Assembly: GCA_018401755.1 (NCBI GenBank)
Contig: JAGYKJ010000005.1
Location: forward strand, 124,001 to 188,000
Reading direction: 5' to 3'
Length of the DNA: 64,000 bases
DNA from: Litorivicinus sp.
GTDB lineage: Bacteria; Pseudomonadota; Gammaproteobacteria; Pseudomonadales; Litorivicinaceae
Part shown: piece by piece, positions 41,088 through 54,021 of the stretch
Position numbering within the stretch: the first letter of the stretch is position 1
Layout of the letters: every line of letters starts with the position of its first letter
Made by a program: the position numbers and the translations under genes
The notes under the pieces: generated by a model
The model's database searches: none
Told to the model about the DNA's origin: nothing
Seen by the model: only the letters and a program-made list of their open reading frames with translations

Positions 41088-41785
41088 TCAGTGCTTCATA
41101 ACTCCAAACCCATCTCTGAGCACCTGAAACCGCGCCTGAATCACGCCAACCTCCGCAAAAAGCGAATCCCAGTCCAATTGCACCTCCACATCACTCTGCG
41201 CCTGTTGGATGCGCTCGTCGAGCTCAGCCGTCCGACCTCGCCTCGCCGCGATCAAAATCCAATCAGCCACCGCCTCTGGATCGGTTGGACGCAACCGACG
41301 TCGCTGCCCGTAGGCATGATCTGCGGCCTCAAGTTGCGCCAGCATTTCAAACGCACGTGCTGTCTCTCGCCATGCATGGGCACGCGCTGGATAGGTGCGC
41401 GCAGTGGTCACGGAAGTGAGGTAGACCAGCGCGTCGGTGGGTCGCTGCCGTGCGAGTAAGTAGCTGCCAAATTGATGTGCGACCCAAAGATCGGAGCCGG
41501 CATGCCGTGCAAACAGTGCCTCAGCAGTGGCATGGTCTCCACGCAAGGCCGCGAGACGCGCCCAGAGGCCGCCCACGCGGGGATGATCCGGCCGATGACG
41601 AGACGCCTGCTCAGCGGCCTGTTCGGCCTGTAACAACAACCCTGCATCCAAATAGCCTTCAGCGAGCTGCACATAGGCGAGCTGGGGGTCATGGGTACCG
41701 TTTGATTGGGGAGTGTGGGTAAAGGCTGACAGGCAATTAAGGTGAATGCCAGGATGACGCCAGAGAGCGCCATCCCACGGCTCAC
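41088..41785 (-). CDS. pilF: Type IV pilus assembly lipoprotein PilF/PilW (frameshifted)
   Basis: GTG 41785 gives a lipoprotein signal (ALSGVILAFTLIACQPLP); near 41684-41697, around runs of five and three G, one base slip joins this to DPQLAYVQLAEGYLDAGLLLQAEQAA and further tetratricopeptide repeats. PilF is the pilotin for the PilQ secretin. The rebuilt product is about 232 residues. The 4-nt overlap with rlmN and the run-associated slip suggest a sequencing indel. Confidence 0.85.
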
Positions 41786-42937
41786 GTCAGAGAAATCTCA
41801 GGAGCAGCACCGAGTGCCGTCTCCACATTCACTGCCGGGATATAGCGTGCCGAGCGACGGGTTTTATCCGCCACACGGCCTGCCAACTGCCCACAGGCCG
41901 CATCAATGTCATCACCGCGCGTCTTCCGCACAGTCACCACCAAACCCCGTTGCTGCAGACGCGATTGAAACGCATAAATCCGGTTCCGCGAGCTCACTGT
42001 ATAGTCTGTGCCAGGGAAGGGATTAAACGGAATCAAATTGATTTTGCACTTGATGGTTGCGCAGAGCGCGGCCAACTCGTCCGCTAACGCATCGGAGTCG
42101 TTCACGCCCTGAAGCATGGTGTATTCAAAGGTGACAGCGCGGTGATCGGAGAGTCCGTCCAGATACCGCTGAATGCTCTCAAACAGCATCCGGATGGGGT
42201 ACTTTTTATTAATCGGCACCAAGGTATTCCGCAGTGCATCGTTGGGCGCATGCAGCGAGACGGCCAGCGCCACATCGGTCACCTGACCCAATCGATCAAG
42301 CGCTGGCACCACACCCAGAGGTGGACAGCGTCACGCGACGCTTTGACAAACCGTAGGCCTGATCTTCCATCATCAGCGTCATGGCATCGACAACCGGCTC
42401 GAAATTTAGAAGCGGCTCACCCATGCCCATCATCACCACGTTGGTAATGGCACGTTTTTCCGTATCTTTGACTGGAAGTCCAAAGGATTTGGCCGCGAGA
42501 AAGACTTGGCCAATGATTTCTGCTGGCGTCAGATTCTTATTGAACCCCTGTTTCCCGGTTGCACAGAAGCTGCAATCCAACGAACAACCCACTTGGCTCG
42601 ACACACACAGGGTGCCGCGATCACCATCGGGAATGTAGACGGTTTCGATACTGGAACCGCCATCGACTTCCATCAACCATTTCCGGGTACCATCTTGGGA
42701 GTCGCCCTGAAACAAGATTGTCGGGGGCCGAACCTCGGCGATCTCAACGAGTTTCTCGCGCAGCGGCTTTGCCAGATTGGTCATCTCAGTAAAGTCAGTG
42801 ACGCCTTGCTGATGGATCCATTTCAGCACCTGTGTGGCGCGAAACGGCTTCTCACCGATCGAGACAAAAAAGGCGGCTAACTTCTCAGGAGTACACCCAA
42901 GGAGGTTGACGCGATCGGTGAGCGCGGGTTCACTCAT
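41782..42937 (-). CDS. rlmN: Dual-specificity 23S rRNA/tRNA adenine C2-methyltransferase RlmN (frameshifted)
   Basis: A radical SAM enzyme methylating A2503 of 23S rRNA and A37 of some tRNAs. The cluster ligands Cys118, Cys122 and Cys125 (CSLDCSFC) are in the first frame. Near 42310-42317 one extra base splits STSG from [11 protein letters not shown]; the rest, including [14 protein letters not shown] and the second catalytic Cys region (CGQLAG), follows in the other frame. Rebuilt length is about 384. Confidence 0.92.
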
Positions 42938-43362
42938 GCGCGAGGGCAGAGCTCATCGTCAGCAAAGAAATAGGCGATCTCACGTGCTGCACTGGTGGTG
43001 CTGTCCGATCCGTGCACCGCGTTTGCATCGATACTTTCCGCAAAATCCGCACGAATCGTCCCAGGTGCTGCGTCCTTTGGATTGGTCGCACCCATCAACT
43101 CGCGATTCTTGGCAACCGCGTTCTCCCCTTCCAACACCTGAACCACCACAGGGCCAGAGGTCATAAAGGCCACGAGGTCACCAAAGAACCCGCGCTCACG
43201 GTGCTCAGCGTAAAACCCACCGGCCTTCTCTTCGGACAATTGCATCATCTTCAGCGCCACAATGGTCAACCCTGCCGCTTCAAAGCGCGCCTCAATCTGT
43301 CCGATTGCGTTTTTCGCAACAGCGTCTGGCTTGATAATCGATAGTGTACGTTCAATGGCCAT
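42934..43362 (-). CDS. ndk: Nucleoside diphosphate kinase
   Basis: A 142-residue kinase that balances NTP pools. The phospho-accepting His117 is in NAVHGSDS. The start at 43362 follows GGAGAT and matches the family. It lies 53 nt after iscA, a position held by several more isc genes in relatives. Confidence 0.97.
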   Translation of the reverse strand: MAIERTLSIIKPDAVAKNAIGQIEARFEAAGLTIVALKMMQLSEEKAGGFYAEHRERGFFGDLVAFMTSGPVVVQVLEGENAVAKNRELMGATNPKDAAPGTIRADFAESIDANAVHGSDSTTSAAREIAYFFADDELCPRA

Positions 43363-43415
43363 GACGGCATCTCCTTCAAAGTAAATGTTCGGATCGGGTC
43401 CCAATGGGGCGCGGA

Positions 43416-43757
43416 TTATACGGGAACAGCGGCTCCAACAGCAAAGCTCTCGCCGCAACCGCACTCACTGACCACATTGGGATTATGGAAACGGAGGGTT
43501 CGATTCACACCCTCAACCACTAAATCCACCTCAGTGCCGTGAAGCAGTGGGCGCGAAATCGGATCGACGACCAACTGCAATCCATCAAATTCAAGGATCT
43601 CGTCCACGTCTGTCGGCGAGGTGGCGTAATCCACCACATAGGCATAGCCAGAACAGCCGGAGGTTTTCACGCCAAGTCGGATTGCCATCGCATCGGGATG
43701 TTTTGCCAACGCGTTCTTGAGATGCTGATTGGCCTTCGCAGTCACAGTAATGGTCAT
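43416..43757 (-). CDS. iscA: A-type iron-sulfur carrier (IscA)
   Basis: A 113-residue A-type carrier with the three ligand cysteines Cys35, Cys99 and Cys101 ([16 protein letters not shown]). Overlap of 4 nt with iscS makes it an IscA by context; ErpA is possible from sequence alone. In most gammaproteobacteria iscU lies between iscS and iscA, and hscBA-fdx follow; all are absent here. Confidence 0.9.
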   Translation of the reverse strand: MTITVTAKANQHLKNALAKHPDAMAIRLGVKTSGCSGYAYVVDYATSPTDVDEILEFDGLQLVVDPISRPLLHGTEVDLVVEGVNRTLRFHNPNVVSECGCGESFAVGAAVPV

Positions 43758-44903
43758 GTTGATCTCCTTAACCCTGAGATAGCGCGGGTGAGCGCGTCGA
43801 TCAACGCAATGATATCGGGATCCGACGTTGTCCGCCCGAAACTCACACGCAATGAGGATAGCCCCTCTTGACGGGAAAGTCCCATGGACCGAAGCACATG
43901 CGAGGGTTCAAGCGTCGCTGAATTACAGGCAGAGCCGGTGGAAATGGCAATCTCAGGCATGGCTGCCATCAAAGGCTCTGCCTCCACTCCGTCAACGGTG
44001 ATGTTCAAAATATGGGGAACTCCCTCGCCATTGACACGCACGCCACCCAGTTTTGCAAGTGCCTCGAGGACCCGTTGCCGATATCATCTGAAGCCGCAGC
44101 CGATCCTCAGGACCCTCGTCCTGACCCAATCGATAGGCAGCCGCCATACCGACCAGCTGATGGGTCGGCAAGGTTCCTGATCGCATGCCACGCTCATGGC
44201 CTCCGCCATGCATCTGCTCAGCCACCTGGAACTGGCTACGACGCACATACAGCGCACCGACTCCCTTCGGCCCGTGCACCTTATGGGCCGACAGCGATGC
44301 CAAATCCACGCCCAACTGAGCCACATCTGTATCGGTCTTGCCAATGGCTTGCGCCATATCGGAGTGCAGATAGGCGCCCTGTGCGTGCGTCCGCTGCGCA
44401 ATCTCTGCAAGGGGCTGAATCACACCGGTTTCGTTGTTCACCGCCATTACCGACACCAGGAGCGTCGTCTGATCCAAGACCGCCTCGAGTGCATCCAAAT
44501 CAATCAGTCCCGACGGCAGTGGATTGAGAACAACCACGTCGGCGCCAGCGTGACGTTGTAAATACTGCACCGGATCCAAGACCGCCTTGTGCTCACTCGC
44601 CAAGGTCACAATCTTGTTGCGCCCAGTGGACGTTGCCATCGCTTCAAACAACCCTTTGATGGCAAGGTTATCCGCTTCGGTTGCGCCACTGGTCCAGACA
44701 ATCTCGCGAGGGTCTGCCCCCAAGGTATCTGCGACCAATTCGCGGGCCGCCTCGACCGCCTCCGATGCCTCCCAGCCAAAACCATGGGTGGTTGAGGCAG
44801 GATTCCCGAACTGTCCCTCGATCTCGAGGTAGGCACACATCTCGCGAACCACCCGCGCATCGACCGGGGTGGTTGAGGCGTGATCGAAATAATACCGAAT
44901 CAC
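43754..44903 (-). CDS. iscS: Cysteine desulfurase IscS (frameshifted)
   Basis: A PLP enzyme that supplies sulfur for clusters and tRNA thiolation. The start is GTG 44903. The PLP Lys208 ([10 protein letters not shown]) is in the first frame. Near 44076-44090 one extra base shifts the frame; the continuation ([19 protein letters not shown]) carries the catalytic Cys loop STGSACNSA and the end. Rebuilt length is about 383, slightly short of 404. It is preceded by cysE (4-nt overlap), with no iscR. Confidence 0.9.
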
Positions 44904-45748
44904 GATCTCGGCTCCGACGAATCGGATTGAGTCTGCTCAGCTGATGCGATCACAGGCTCCTCCGGCACGTCACTCTGGAACGGGATTTCACCTAAATCAC
45001 CCATCAGTTGCACGCCATCGAGGGCAGGCAAGGTCTCTTCGCAATAGCGGGGATTGACCTCACACAGGTGCGTCCCGATGCGATGCATTTTCTCATCCAC
45101 CGCACTGAGCTGATCCAAAATGGCATGGATGGATTTGGCAATGGGGTCAGGCATATCATCCCCTAAGGCATACAGATCAAAGCCCGCTTTCTCATGCATC
45201 TGCGCACGTCGCTTCTCCACTTCAAACTCAGGATCGGCATTCCCCTTTTGCATGAATCGCGCCGGAATCCCAAGTGCTGTGGCATGCGCTGGCACCGCCC
45301 TAGTCACCACGGCATTCGAACCAATCCGAGCACCCTCACCGACAACAATGGGGCCCAGGACTTTGGCACCGGCACCCACAACGACCCGATCTTGCAAGGT
45401 GGGATGTCGCTTGCCAGGGTTCCAGGTGGTCCCACCAAGCGTGACTCCGTGATAGAGGGTACAGTCGTCGCCGATTTCGGCAGTCTCACCAATCACCACG
45501 CCCATGCCGTGATCAATAAAAAACCGCCGACCAATCTTGGCACCTGGATGAATCTCAATCCCTGTCAGAAATCGCGCGAACATCGCTAAAAACCGTGCCA
45601 GCCATTTGAAATTCCAACGCCACAAACGATGGTTGATGCGATGCAACCAGATCGCATGGAGACCCGGGCTGGTGGTGACAACCTCAAACCAATGACGCGC
45701 AGCCGGATCCCGTTCAAAGACGGCCCGGACATCTTCACGCATGCCCAT
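44900..45748 (-). CDS. cysE: Serine O-acetyltransferase
   Basis: A 282-residue hexapeptide-repeat enzyme that makes O-acetylserine for cysteine. [19 protein letters not shown] holds the catalytic His region. The start at 45748 has GGGAG at good spacing; 45742 is an alternative. The C-terminal 70 residues past the repeat carry an acidic tail with no clear role. cysE next to iscS and trmJ is common; it provides the cysteine that IscS consumes. Confidence 0.93.
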   Translation of the reverse strand: MGMREDVRAVFERDPAARHWFEVVTTSPGLHAIWLHRINHRLWRWNFKWLARFLAMFARFLTGIEIHPGAKIGRRFFIDHGMGVVIGETAEIGDDCTLYHGVTLGGTTWNPGKRHPTLQDRVVVGAGAKVLGPIVVGEGARIGSNAVVTRAVPAHATALGIPARFMQKGNADPEFEVEKRRAQMHEKAGFDLYALGDDMPDPIAKSIHAILDQLSAVDEKMHRIGTHLCEVNPRYCEETLPALDGVQLMGDLGEIPFQSDVPEEPVIASAEQTQSDSSEPRS

Positions 45749-46604
45749 CGGCATCTCCCTGCTCCTTCGTCGGCAATCCATAATTGTCTTGCGTCACCTG
45801 TTGGTGGGTCGGCGGCGTCATGTTTTCAACACTCTTTAGAATGCCTCGCAGAATGTTGATCTCAATTTTATCCACGCGTGCCCGGTTAAACAGACGGCGC
45901 AGACGTGCCATACCAAGCATCGGATTCTTCGGATCTAAAAACCCACTGTGTGCTGTTGCGCGTTCGAAATGACCCATCAGACCGTCGATTTCATGTGCGG
46001 TGGCAGGCGCTTCATCCCAATGCTCGCAGCCGGAGATCCCTAAATCATATTTGGGGGGCCAGGTCTCTGTTGGCTCAATCCCAGACACGCCCAATGCATC
46101 GAGGTACGCCAAGCGCAGCTCATAAGACATGACCTGAACCGCAGAGCCCAAGTTGAGACTCGAATACTGTGGATTCGCAGGGATCTCGACATGATACTGA
46201 CAGCGCGCCAATTGCTCGTTCAACAGCCCGCATTCCTCACGACCATAACAAATGGCGACGCGTCCTTTCGCAGCCTCTTCAATCAGCAGTGGAGCGATTT
46301 CGCGAGGCGTCATATGTGGATACGACAGGGAGCGAAGTCGCGCAGATGTCCCCACGACAAGACGGCAGTCACCAATCGCATCCTCAAATGACTCGTACTG
46401 ACTCGCTGCATTGAGCACGTCAAGTGCGCTGGTCGCCCGCGCCGACGCGATCGGCGAGGGGAAATCATCCGGAGTGACCAAGCGAAGCGTCGACAACCCC
46501 ATGGTTTTGAGGGAACGGGCCACAGCGCCAATGTTTCCTGGGTGCGACGGCGAGGCCAACACCGAGATGAGATTTAACGGCAAGCTATCAGGTCGTTGGT
46601 TCAA
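45735..46604 (-). CDS. trmJ: tRNA (cytidine/uridine-2'-O-)-methyltransferase TrmJ
   Basis: A 289-residue SPOUT enzyme methylating ribose 32 in some tRNAs. The [22 protein letters not shown] start and the knot segment [15 protein letters not shown] are typical. It starts with TTG 46604 behind an AGGA site. It leads the minus-strand run down to der and is divergent from the SuhB-like gene, the common trmJ/suhB pair. Confidence 0.93.
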   Translation of the reverse strand: MNQRPDSLPLNLISVLASPSHPGNIGAVARSLKTMGLSTLRLVTPDDFPSPIASARATSALDVLNAASQYESFEDAIGDCRLVVGTSARLRSLSYPHMTPREIAPLLIEEAAKGRVAICYGREECGLLNEQLARCQYHVEIPANPQYSSLNLGSAVQVMSYELRLAYLDALGVSGIEPTETWPPKYDLGISGCEHWDEAPATAHEIDGLMGHFERATAHSGFLDPKNPMLGMARLRRLFNRARVDKIEINILRGILKSVENMTPPTHQQVTQDNYGLPTKEQGDADGHA

Positions 46605-46633
46605 GCTGGTATCCTTTATGGTTTACGGCCGAG

Positions 46634-46639
46634 ATTATA
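46634..46639 (-). promoter_or_regulatory. Candidate trmJ operon -10 box TATAAT
   Basis: On the minus strand a perfect TATAAT lies 30 nt before the trmJ TTG start, adjoining the divergent gene's first codon (46643). The -35 would be inside that gene (around GGTTAT, 16 nt upstream) and is weak. If right, transcription of the long trmJ-cysE-iscS-...-der run begins here. Confidence 0.5.
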
Positions 46640-46642
46640 GCC

Positions 46643-47125
46643 ATGCATCCATCGAATAACCTTCTTCTTCCAATTTTACGTAAGCATGGCGATCGATTGC
46701 TCAAAGCCCAGATCGAGGCAATGGTCAAAGAATTGTCATGGGAGGAACAGGAACTTTTCCTGAGACGACAGCTTGATGCGTCGGTTGAGGCCATTCGAGA
46801 AAAGTTAGCGACAAGCTATCCCGACTATCCGTTCCTCACGGAATGGGAGCCAGAGATTTTGAAAAAGAGCTTGAAAGCATGGGTCTTTGCATTGTCAGGA
46901 GAGCAAAATTATTTGCTTGGGATTGATGATTTTACGTTGACGATTTCGTTGATTGAGCTAGGGAAACCGATTCAGGTAACTGGGCTTACTGCTAACACTC
47001 AGGCAGAGATCCGGATAAGTCCTAATGAAATTATTCGAAACGGCTATCGGGTGAAGTACAACCCATTCCACTTGATTTGCTTACCAAGCGCACCTCTAAC
47101 AATGAAATCGAAGATTGGCTACTAA
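46643..47125 (+). CDS. Truncated, non-catalytic SuhB-like (inositol monophosphatase family) protein
   Basis: A 160-residue protein aligned to the N-terminal half of SuhB: MHPSNNLLLPILRKHGDRLL at the start, then SYPDYPFLTEWEPE against the TEESG metal loop, and AWVFALSGEQNY against WVIDPLDGTTNF, followed by FTLTISLIELGKPI and NGYRVKY. The metal-binding Asp residues of the DPLDGT motif are gone and one residue is missing there, so phosphatase activity is not possible. The C-terminal half (about 100 residues) is absent. The divergent trmJ neighbour is the normal suhB position. SuhB's role in rRNA antitermination with Nus factors does not need catalysis, so a reduced regulatory role is possible, but decay is also possible. 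GC is lower than in neighbours. Confidence 0.7.
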   Translation: MHPSNNLLLPILRKHGDRLLKAQIEAMVKELSWEEQELFLRRQLDASVEAIREKLATSYPDYPFLTEWEPEILKKSLKAWVFALSGEQNYLLGIDDFTLTISLIELGKPIQVTGLTANTQAEIRISPNEIIRNGYRVKYNPFHLICLPSAPLTMKSKIGY

Positions 47126-47250
47126 TACGACGTGGTACAACCAAAACAGTAAACGTATAACGTGCCTACTATGATACAGAGTGCCATCCTAAATAAATTT
47201 TAAACAGGGGGACCCTAAAGCCCTCCACACTGTAAAGCCTCTAAAAATTC

Positions 47251-48119
47251 TTAGAAACTATACAAAACACCAACGATGGTTGTGTCGAGATTAGCAGTTG
47301 AAGAATCTGCTGCTTCCAGATATACCTTCAATCCACCACCTACAGTGTAAGTTGCGGCCATAACATCCATCTCAGTTCTGACGTCACTCGCAGTTGTTGA
47401 TTTGTTCGCCTCCGTAGGCAAAATGTAATGTCACCCATTACATATTTCAGACCTATTGTCTGAGTGTCTTGGCCGACTACGTCGTCGTCAGTAGAGCTAT
47501 CAATACCGACAGTGAGACCAGAATTACTGTATGCAATACCGGTGTATTTGGTGGTAGCAACAGTAGAAGTCCCCGCTAAAGTGCCGTATGCAACAGTAAA
47601 GCCAGCAACTGTGTACCTTAGACCAATCGACTCGGATTGCTGGCGCTTGTGTTGCTGTCCATCAACAGACCCAGCAAGTGTGAGCCCCGGTACCAAAGTC
47701 GGCAGAGTGTACAACACTACGCTTGATGCATCTTGACTGTTAGAAATACTCGGCGCGGCGTCGTTTCCATTCACTGGACCAAAATCAGCGTTCTCATCGA
47801 TCGTATTAACAGCATGATCCACTTTACCCAGCTTGGCTGGAGCCAAAAGTGACCAGCAATGGCTCGATTTCGAGATCACCGCCAAGCGTAGAGCTGCGTC
47901 TTGAAGAGAACTCCACCAAACGCAGTGGACGCTCAACTCCATTGGCCAACTCTTCTTTCGCTGTAGCTTGCGAATATCAGAATCACCATGACGACTGCCT
48001 CCTCCATCAGCCCTCTGATGTGTGCTCCGCAATTCAATATCACCAGATACTGACAATTCGGCAGCATAAACTGGAGCTACGAACGCACCAGCTACTGCTA
48101 AAGCTACTAATTTTTTCAT
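47251..48119 (-). CDS. Outer membrane porin (several frameshifts)
   Basis: ATG 48119 gives a standard porin signal (MKKLVALAVAGAFVAPVYAA) and first strand (LSVSGDIELRS). The 3' end restores a reading frame closing with TIVGVLYSF and TAA, the terminal Phe of trimeric porins. Between, strands such as GLTLAGSVDG, SESIGLRYTVAGFTVAYG and QTIGLKYVMGD are clear, but the frame shifts at least three times (near 47870-47960 and 47340-47420). Rebuilt length is about 290, a small porin. Because neighbours also show indels, real gene death and data error cannot be separated here. Confidence 0.75.
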
Positions 48120-48634
48120 TTGAGATTCCCTCATTTCAAATTTAAAAGGTTACTTAAGTACCCCTCAATCCCGGTTGCCCGGATAGCAAGGAAGCTAACC
48201 TTGCCGAGGCTTTGGAAAGATCATAAGACCTCTCACTACTCGAAACCTTAACCAAATCCGAAAGAACAGACAACCTTTATGGAACTTTTTCCACTGACAT
48301 CTGTCCGCACGTGAGATGTCCTGTACTCCGGCGGTAAAAGGGGCAGGTGGATTGTGCGCAGGAGCCGTACGATGAACGACTCACCATTCGCGAGCCTCAT
48401 CCTGAAGATCTAGAATTTTCATTCCTAATAAAAAGTCACTTAAATATCAATGATTAAAAGATATTATCGCCAGACTAAATCGGAATAATTGATTAAAGAA
48501 CTGATTCATAGAGAGTTCTCTTCATACGACGAAAAAACAGAGAAGAGATACTCAGCTGGCCTGAGGATTTAGCTATAACGGCCCTCTTTATATTAGACTA
48601 AAGTCTAATATATGCAGAGCCTCAAGATCGCGCT
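48120..48634. other. Intergenic region, porin leader and AT-rich spacer
   Basis: No gene is seen in these 515 nt. The porin-proximal 100 nt (minus strand) form a leader with a GAGGG ribosome site and two small hairpins at about 48161-48216: CAAGG-TTAGCTT-CCTTG and CCGG-GCAA-CCGG with a GNRA-type loop. The rest is AT-rich and carries a 24-bp palindrome beside secF. The porin promoter must lie here but no clear boxes were found. Confidence 0.5.
48589..48612. repeat. AT-rich palindrome downstream of secF
   Basis: TATATTAGACT followed by AA and AGTCTAATATA: a perfect 11-bp inverted repeat with a 2-nt centre, 22 nt past the secF stop. Without a T-run it is not a classical terminator; the near-continuous symmetry looks more like a protein-binding site, though a strong hairpin at the end of the secDF mRNA could protect its 3' end. 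Confidence 0.65.
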
Positions 48635-49555
48635 TTAGGGTCGTTGATCCTCTTCTGTCTCGACTTCAACGACAATCAAGTCGTCTCTGGAAATTCCCAG
48701 CATCAACAGAACATTGGCTGCCACGTAGATTGAAGAATAGGTACCGACGGCGACGCCGATGGTCAACGCCAAAGCAAACTGCCGAATCAATTCACCGCCG
48801 AACACTAGGAGTGCAAACAATACCAAAAGTGTCGTGACGGAAGTCGCGATTGTTCGGCTCAGCGTCTGATTGATCGATGCGTTCATCACTTCGCGAGGAT
48901 CCGTCGTTCGCATGATCCGAAAATTTTCCCGTATCCGATCAGAGACAACGATCGTGTCATTGAGGGAGTATCCAATCACCGCCAAGACAGCCGCCAGGAC
49001 AGTAAGATCAAAGTCCAACTGTAAGAGGCTAAATACCCCTAGCACGATGAGCACATCGTGTAATAGGGCCACGACCGCTCCGACTGAGAACTTCAATTGG
49101 AATCGGAACGCGACATAGAGCATGACCAAGCCAAGTGCGAGCAATAATCCAAGGCCACCCTGCTCCCGCAGCTCTTCGCCGACCTGCGAGCCAACGTACT
49201 CTGATCGCATCAACTCAGGCTGGTAACCCGCGCGAGTCAGGGTTTCAAATAAGGCGTCGCCCGCCTTGGGCGCGTCATCTTGTGCCAATCGTACGACCAC
49301 ATCAGTCGCCGCACCAAAGGCTTGAACAACCACATTCTCAAAGCCTGCATTGGTCAGCGTCGAGCGGACTTCCTGAAGATTGGGTTCCGTCGGAAACTGC
49401 AATTCGACCAACGAGCCTCCGGTGAAATCAAGGCCAAAGGCCAACCCCTTCACAACCAACAGACCAATCGAGATTGCGACTGCGATGGCGGACACGAACC
49501 CCGCAATCCGAGTATGTGCCATGAAATCAATATTGATGGACTCGACCCACTTCAT
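48635..49555 (-). CDS. secF: Protein translocase subunit SecF
   Basis: A 306-residue membrane protein working with SecD to pull proteins across using the proton gradient. First helix, [11 protein letters not shown] periplasmic start, and the conserved [19 protein letters not shown] segment are all present. ATG 49555 overlaps the secD stop by 4 nt. It is the last gene of queA-tgt-yajC-secD-secF. Confidence 0.96.
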   Translation of the reverse strand: MKWVESINIDFMAHTRIAGFVSAIAVAISIGLLVVKGLAFGLDFTGGSLVELQFPTEPNLQEVRSTLTNAGFENVVVQAFGAATDVVVRLAQDDAPKAGDALFETLTRAGYQPELMRSEYVGSQVGEELREQGGLGLLLALGLVMLYVAFRFQLKFSVGAVVALLHDVLIVLGVFSLLQLDFDLTVLAAVLAVIGYSLNDTIVVSDRIRENFRIMRTTDPREVMNASINQTLSRTIATSVTTLLVLFALLVFGGELIRQFALALTIGVAVGTYSSIYVAANVLLMLGISRDDLIVVEVETEEDQRP

Positions 49556-51402
49556 AACGCCCACCTCGGCAGACGTCGTCCACCAAAGAAACCATCCACC
49601 AAGACGCGGGTAAATAACGTTGCCGTAAAGAGCGATGTGCAGATTCCAATCGCCAAGGTGATTGCAAATCCTTTCACCGGACCGGTGCCAATGCCTGCAA
49701 GAATCAGTGCCACTAATAAGGTCGTAATATTGGCATCCACAATCGTGACAAAGGCGCGCTCAAACCCCGCTAGGATCGCTTGAGAATCCGGCAACCCCCG
49801 TAGACGCTCCTCTCGGATCCTTGAAAAAATGAGGACATTGGCATCAACTGCCATTCCGACCGTCAACACGATCCCAGCAATTCCCGGCAAGGTGAGAACC
49901 GCCTGGAATAGGCTCATGATTGCAATTAAAAGCACCAGGTTAAAGGCAAGCGCCATATTGGCGATGATTCCGAAGCCCCGATAAAACGCGATCATAAAGA
50001 GCATCACCAAGTCCAAACCCGATCAACACGGAATTCAGTCCAGCACGGATATTTTCTGCACCCAGGCTCGGCCCAATGGTGCGCTCTTCAACAAAGTAAA
50101 TCGGCGCGGCCAAGGCGCCTGCTCGCAGTAGGAGCGCCAGTTCTGAAGACTCTCGTGCAGAGTCGAGACCTGTGATCCGAAACTGATTCCCAAGCACCGC
50201 CTGAATCGTTGCCAGCGAGATAATCCCTTCTTCTTTAAATCGCACCTGCTTCGATTCGCCGGTGGCAGGATCAATTTCCGTGCGGCTTCTATTCTCGATA
50301 AACACCACTGCCATCCGACGACCGACGGATGTTTTCGTGACATCACTCATCCGCCGACCACCGCTGGCATCCAAGCTAATGTTCACCTGCGGCTGACCGT
50401 TTTCATCAAAGCTCGACCGCGCGTCGCTCACCGAGTTCCCAGTGGTGATGATGTCCCGCTCGAGCACCGCGCTTCGTGAGACTGTCTCGAAAACTGAATT
50501 CCTGAGTCTCGCGTACTGGCGCATCTGGCAATGCTTCTAACCGAAACTCTAGATTTGCAGTCGCCCCTAATACCCGCTTCGCGGTCGCCGTATCCTGCAC
50601 ACCTGGCAGCTCCACAACAATCCGATTGCGGCCCTGACGCTGAACCAGCGGCTCAGACACACCCAGTTCATTGACCCGATTTCTGAGCGTCGTCAGATTC
50701 TGACCCACCGCATAGTCTTCAATATTGGCCTGCTCACCCTCAGCCAAGATCAATGTCAAGAATAAACCTTCAGCGGTCTCTTCCGTACGATAGGCAAACT
50801 GCCCTGCAAATTCTTCGACGCAATCGCGCCTCGCCAATCGCCAAGGTCTCCGCGTCTTGGAATCGAATCGCGATCGCGCCACCCGGCCGCACATCAGCTG
50901 CCCGGAACCGAATCCGCTCTTTCCGCAGCATCTGCTTCATTTCTGAGGCATAAGCGTCGAGTCGCTGAGTCACCGCAGCAGCAAGATCCACTTCCATTAA
51001 GAAATGCACCCCGCCACGCAGATCAAGACCGAGTTTCATCGGACCAGCACCGATCGCTGCCAACCAGTCCGGTGTCGTCGGCGCAAGATTTAATGCAACC
51101 ACCACGTCACTGCCCAACAGACGTTGGACAAGTGGCTTTGCAGCAATCTGATCGTCCACCGACGCCAGCCGGATCAATCCTTGACCATTGGCTTCCTCGA
51201 CCCCAACCACCGTGTGGCCGGCCGCGGTCAACTCAGCGGCAACGTCCTGTAATGCATCCGCCGACACTGCGACACTGCTACGGACACCAGACACCTGGAT
51301 CGCAGGATCATCCGGAAATGCATTTGGTAATCCGTACAAGCCTCCGAATACCAACGCGCAGGCGATGGCGATCGCCTTCCATAGCGGAAATCGTGCAATC
51401 AC
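49552..51402 (-). CDS. secD: Protein translocase subunit SecD (three frameshifts)
   Basis: Four overlapping frames together give an almost complete SecD of about 617 residues: N-terminal helix ([20 protein letters not shown]), [17 protein letters not shown], the periplasmic P1 domain, and the C-terminal helices with [16 protein letters not shown]. Breaks lie near 50820-50832, 50470-50505 and 50013-50020. GTG 51402 with GGGGTGA at good spacing is preferred to a TTG at 51423. With intact secF and yajC in the same operon, loss of SecD is unlikely; indels in the data are the simpler reading. Confidence 0.9.
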
Positions 51403-51431
51403 AGATTTTTCACCCCAGTGCAATGCACGGA

Positions 51432-51755
51432 TTAGGCCGATTCTTTTAGTGTTCCCTTGGGGAACAAAATCGCAACAGCCTGCTTTTGAATCTGCACCTG
51501 CACGCCTTCCGCGACCTCGAGAGTCAAGACGGCATCACCAACTTTTATGATGCGACCCATTAAGCCACCACCGGTTGCGACCTCGTCACCCTTGGCTAAA
51601 TTGGCGATCAAATTTTTATGCTCTTTCGCCCGCTTCTGCTGTGGGCGCCATAACAGGAAATAGAAAATGGCAATAAAGCCCACCAACATCAAAATCTGAA
51701 TCATTGGATCTGGACCAGCCACTGGATCTGCGGCGTAGGCATTTGAGATGAACAT
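51432..51755 (-). CDS. yajC: Preprotein translocase subunit YajC
   Basis: A 107-residue protein with one membrane helix (IQILMLVGFIAIFYFLLWRPQQKR) and the conserved LAKGDEVATGGGLMGRI segment. It accompanies SecDF. It lies 29 nt before secD and about 90 nt after tgt. Confidence 0.95.
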   Translation of the reverse strand: MFISNAYAADPVAGPDPMIQILMLVGFIAIFYFLLWRPQQKRAKEHKNLIANLAKGDEVATGGGLMGRIIKVGDAVLTLEVAEGVQVQIQKQAVAILFPKGTLKESA

Positions 51756-51844
51756 GCGTGCGTTCCTTCTGGAAAAAGTGGGCGTAAAGCTACATGGAAG
51801 CGACTATTGGGGCAACAGCCTTGGGCAGACAAATCGTTCCAAGA

Positions 51845-54021
<2,177 letters not shown>

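Noticed and set aside
48150-48260. Cyclic-di-GMP-I (GEMM) riboswitch before the porin
   Set aside because: AAAGCC and CCGGGCAACCGG on the minus strand recall the 3' half of GEMM RNAs, but the 5' half with GGCAAACC and the GAAA loop is missing, so the fold cannot form.
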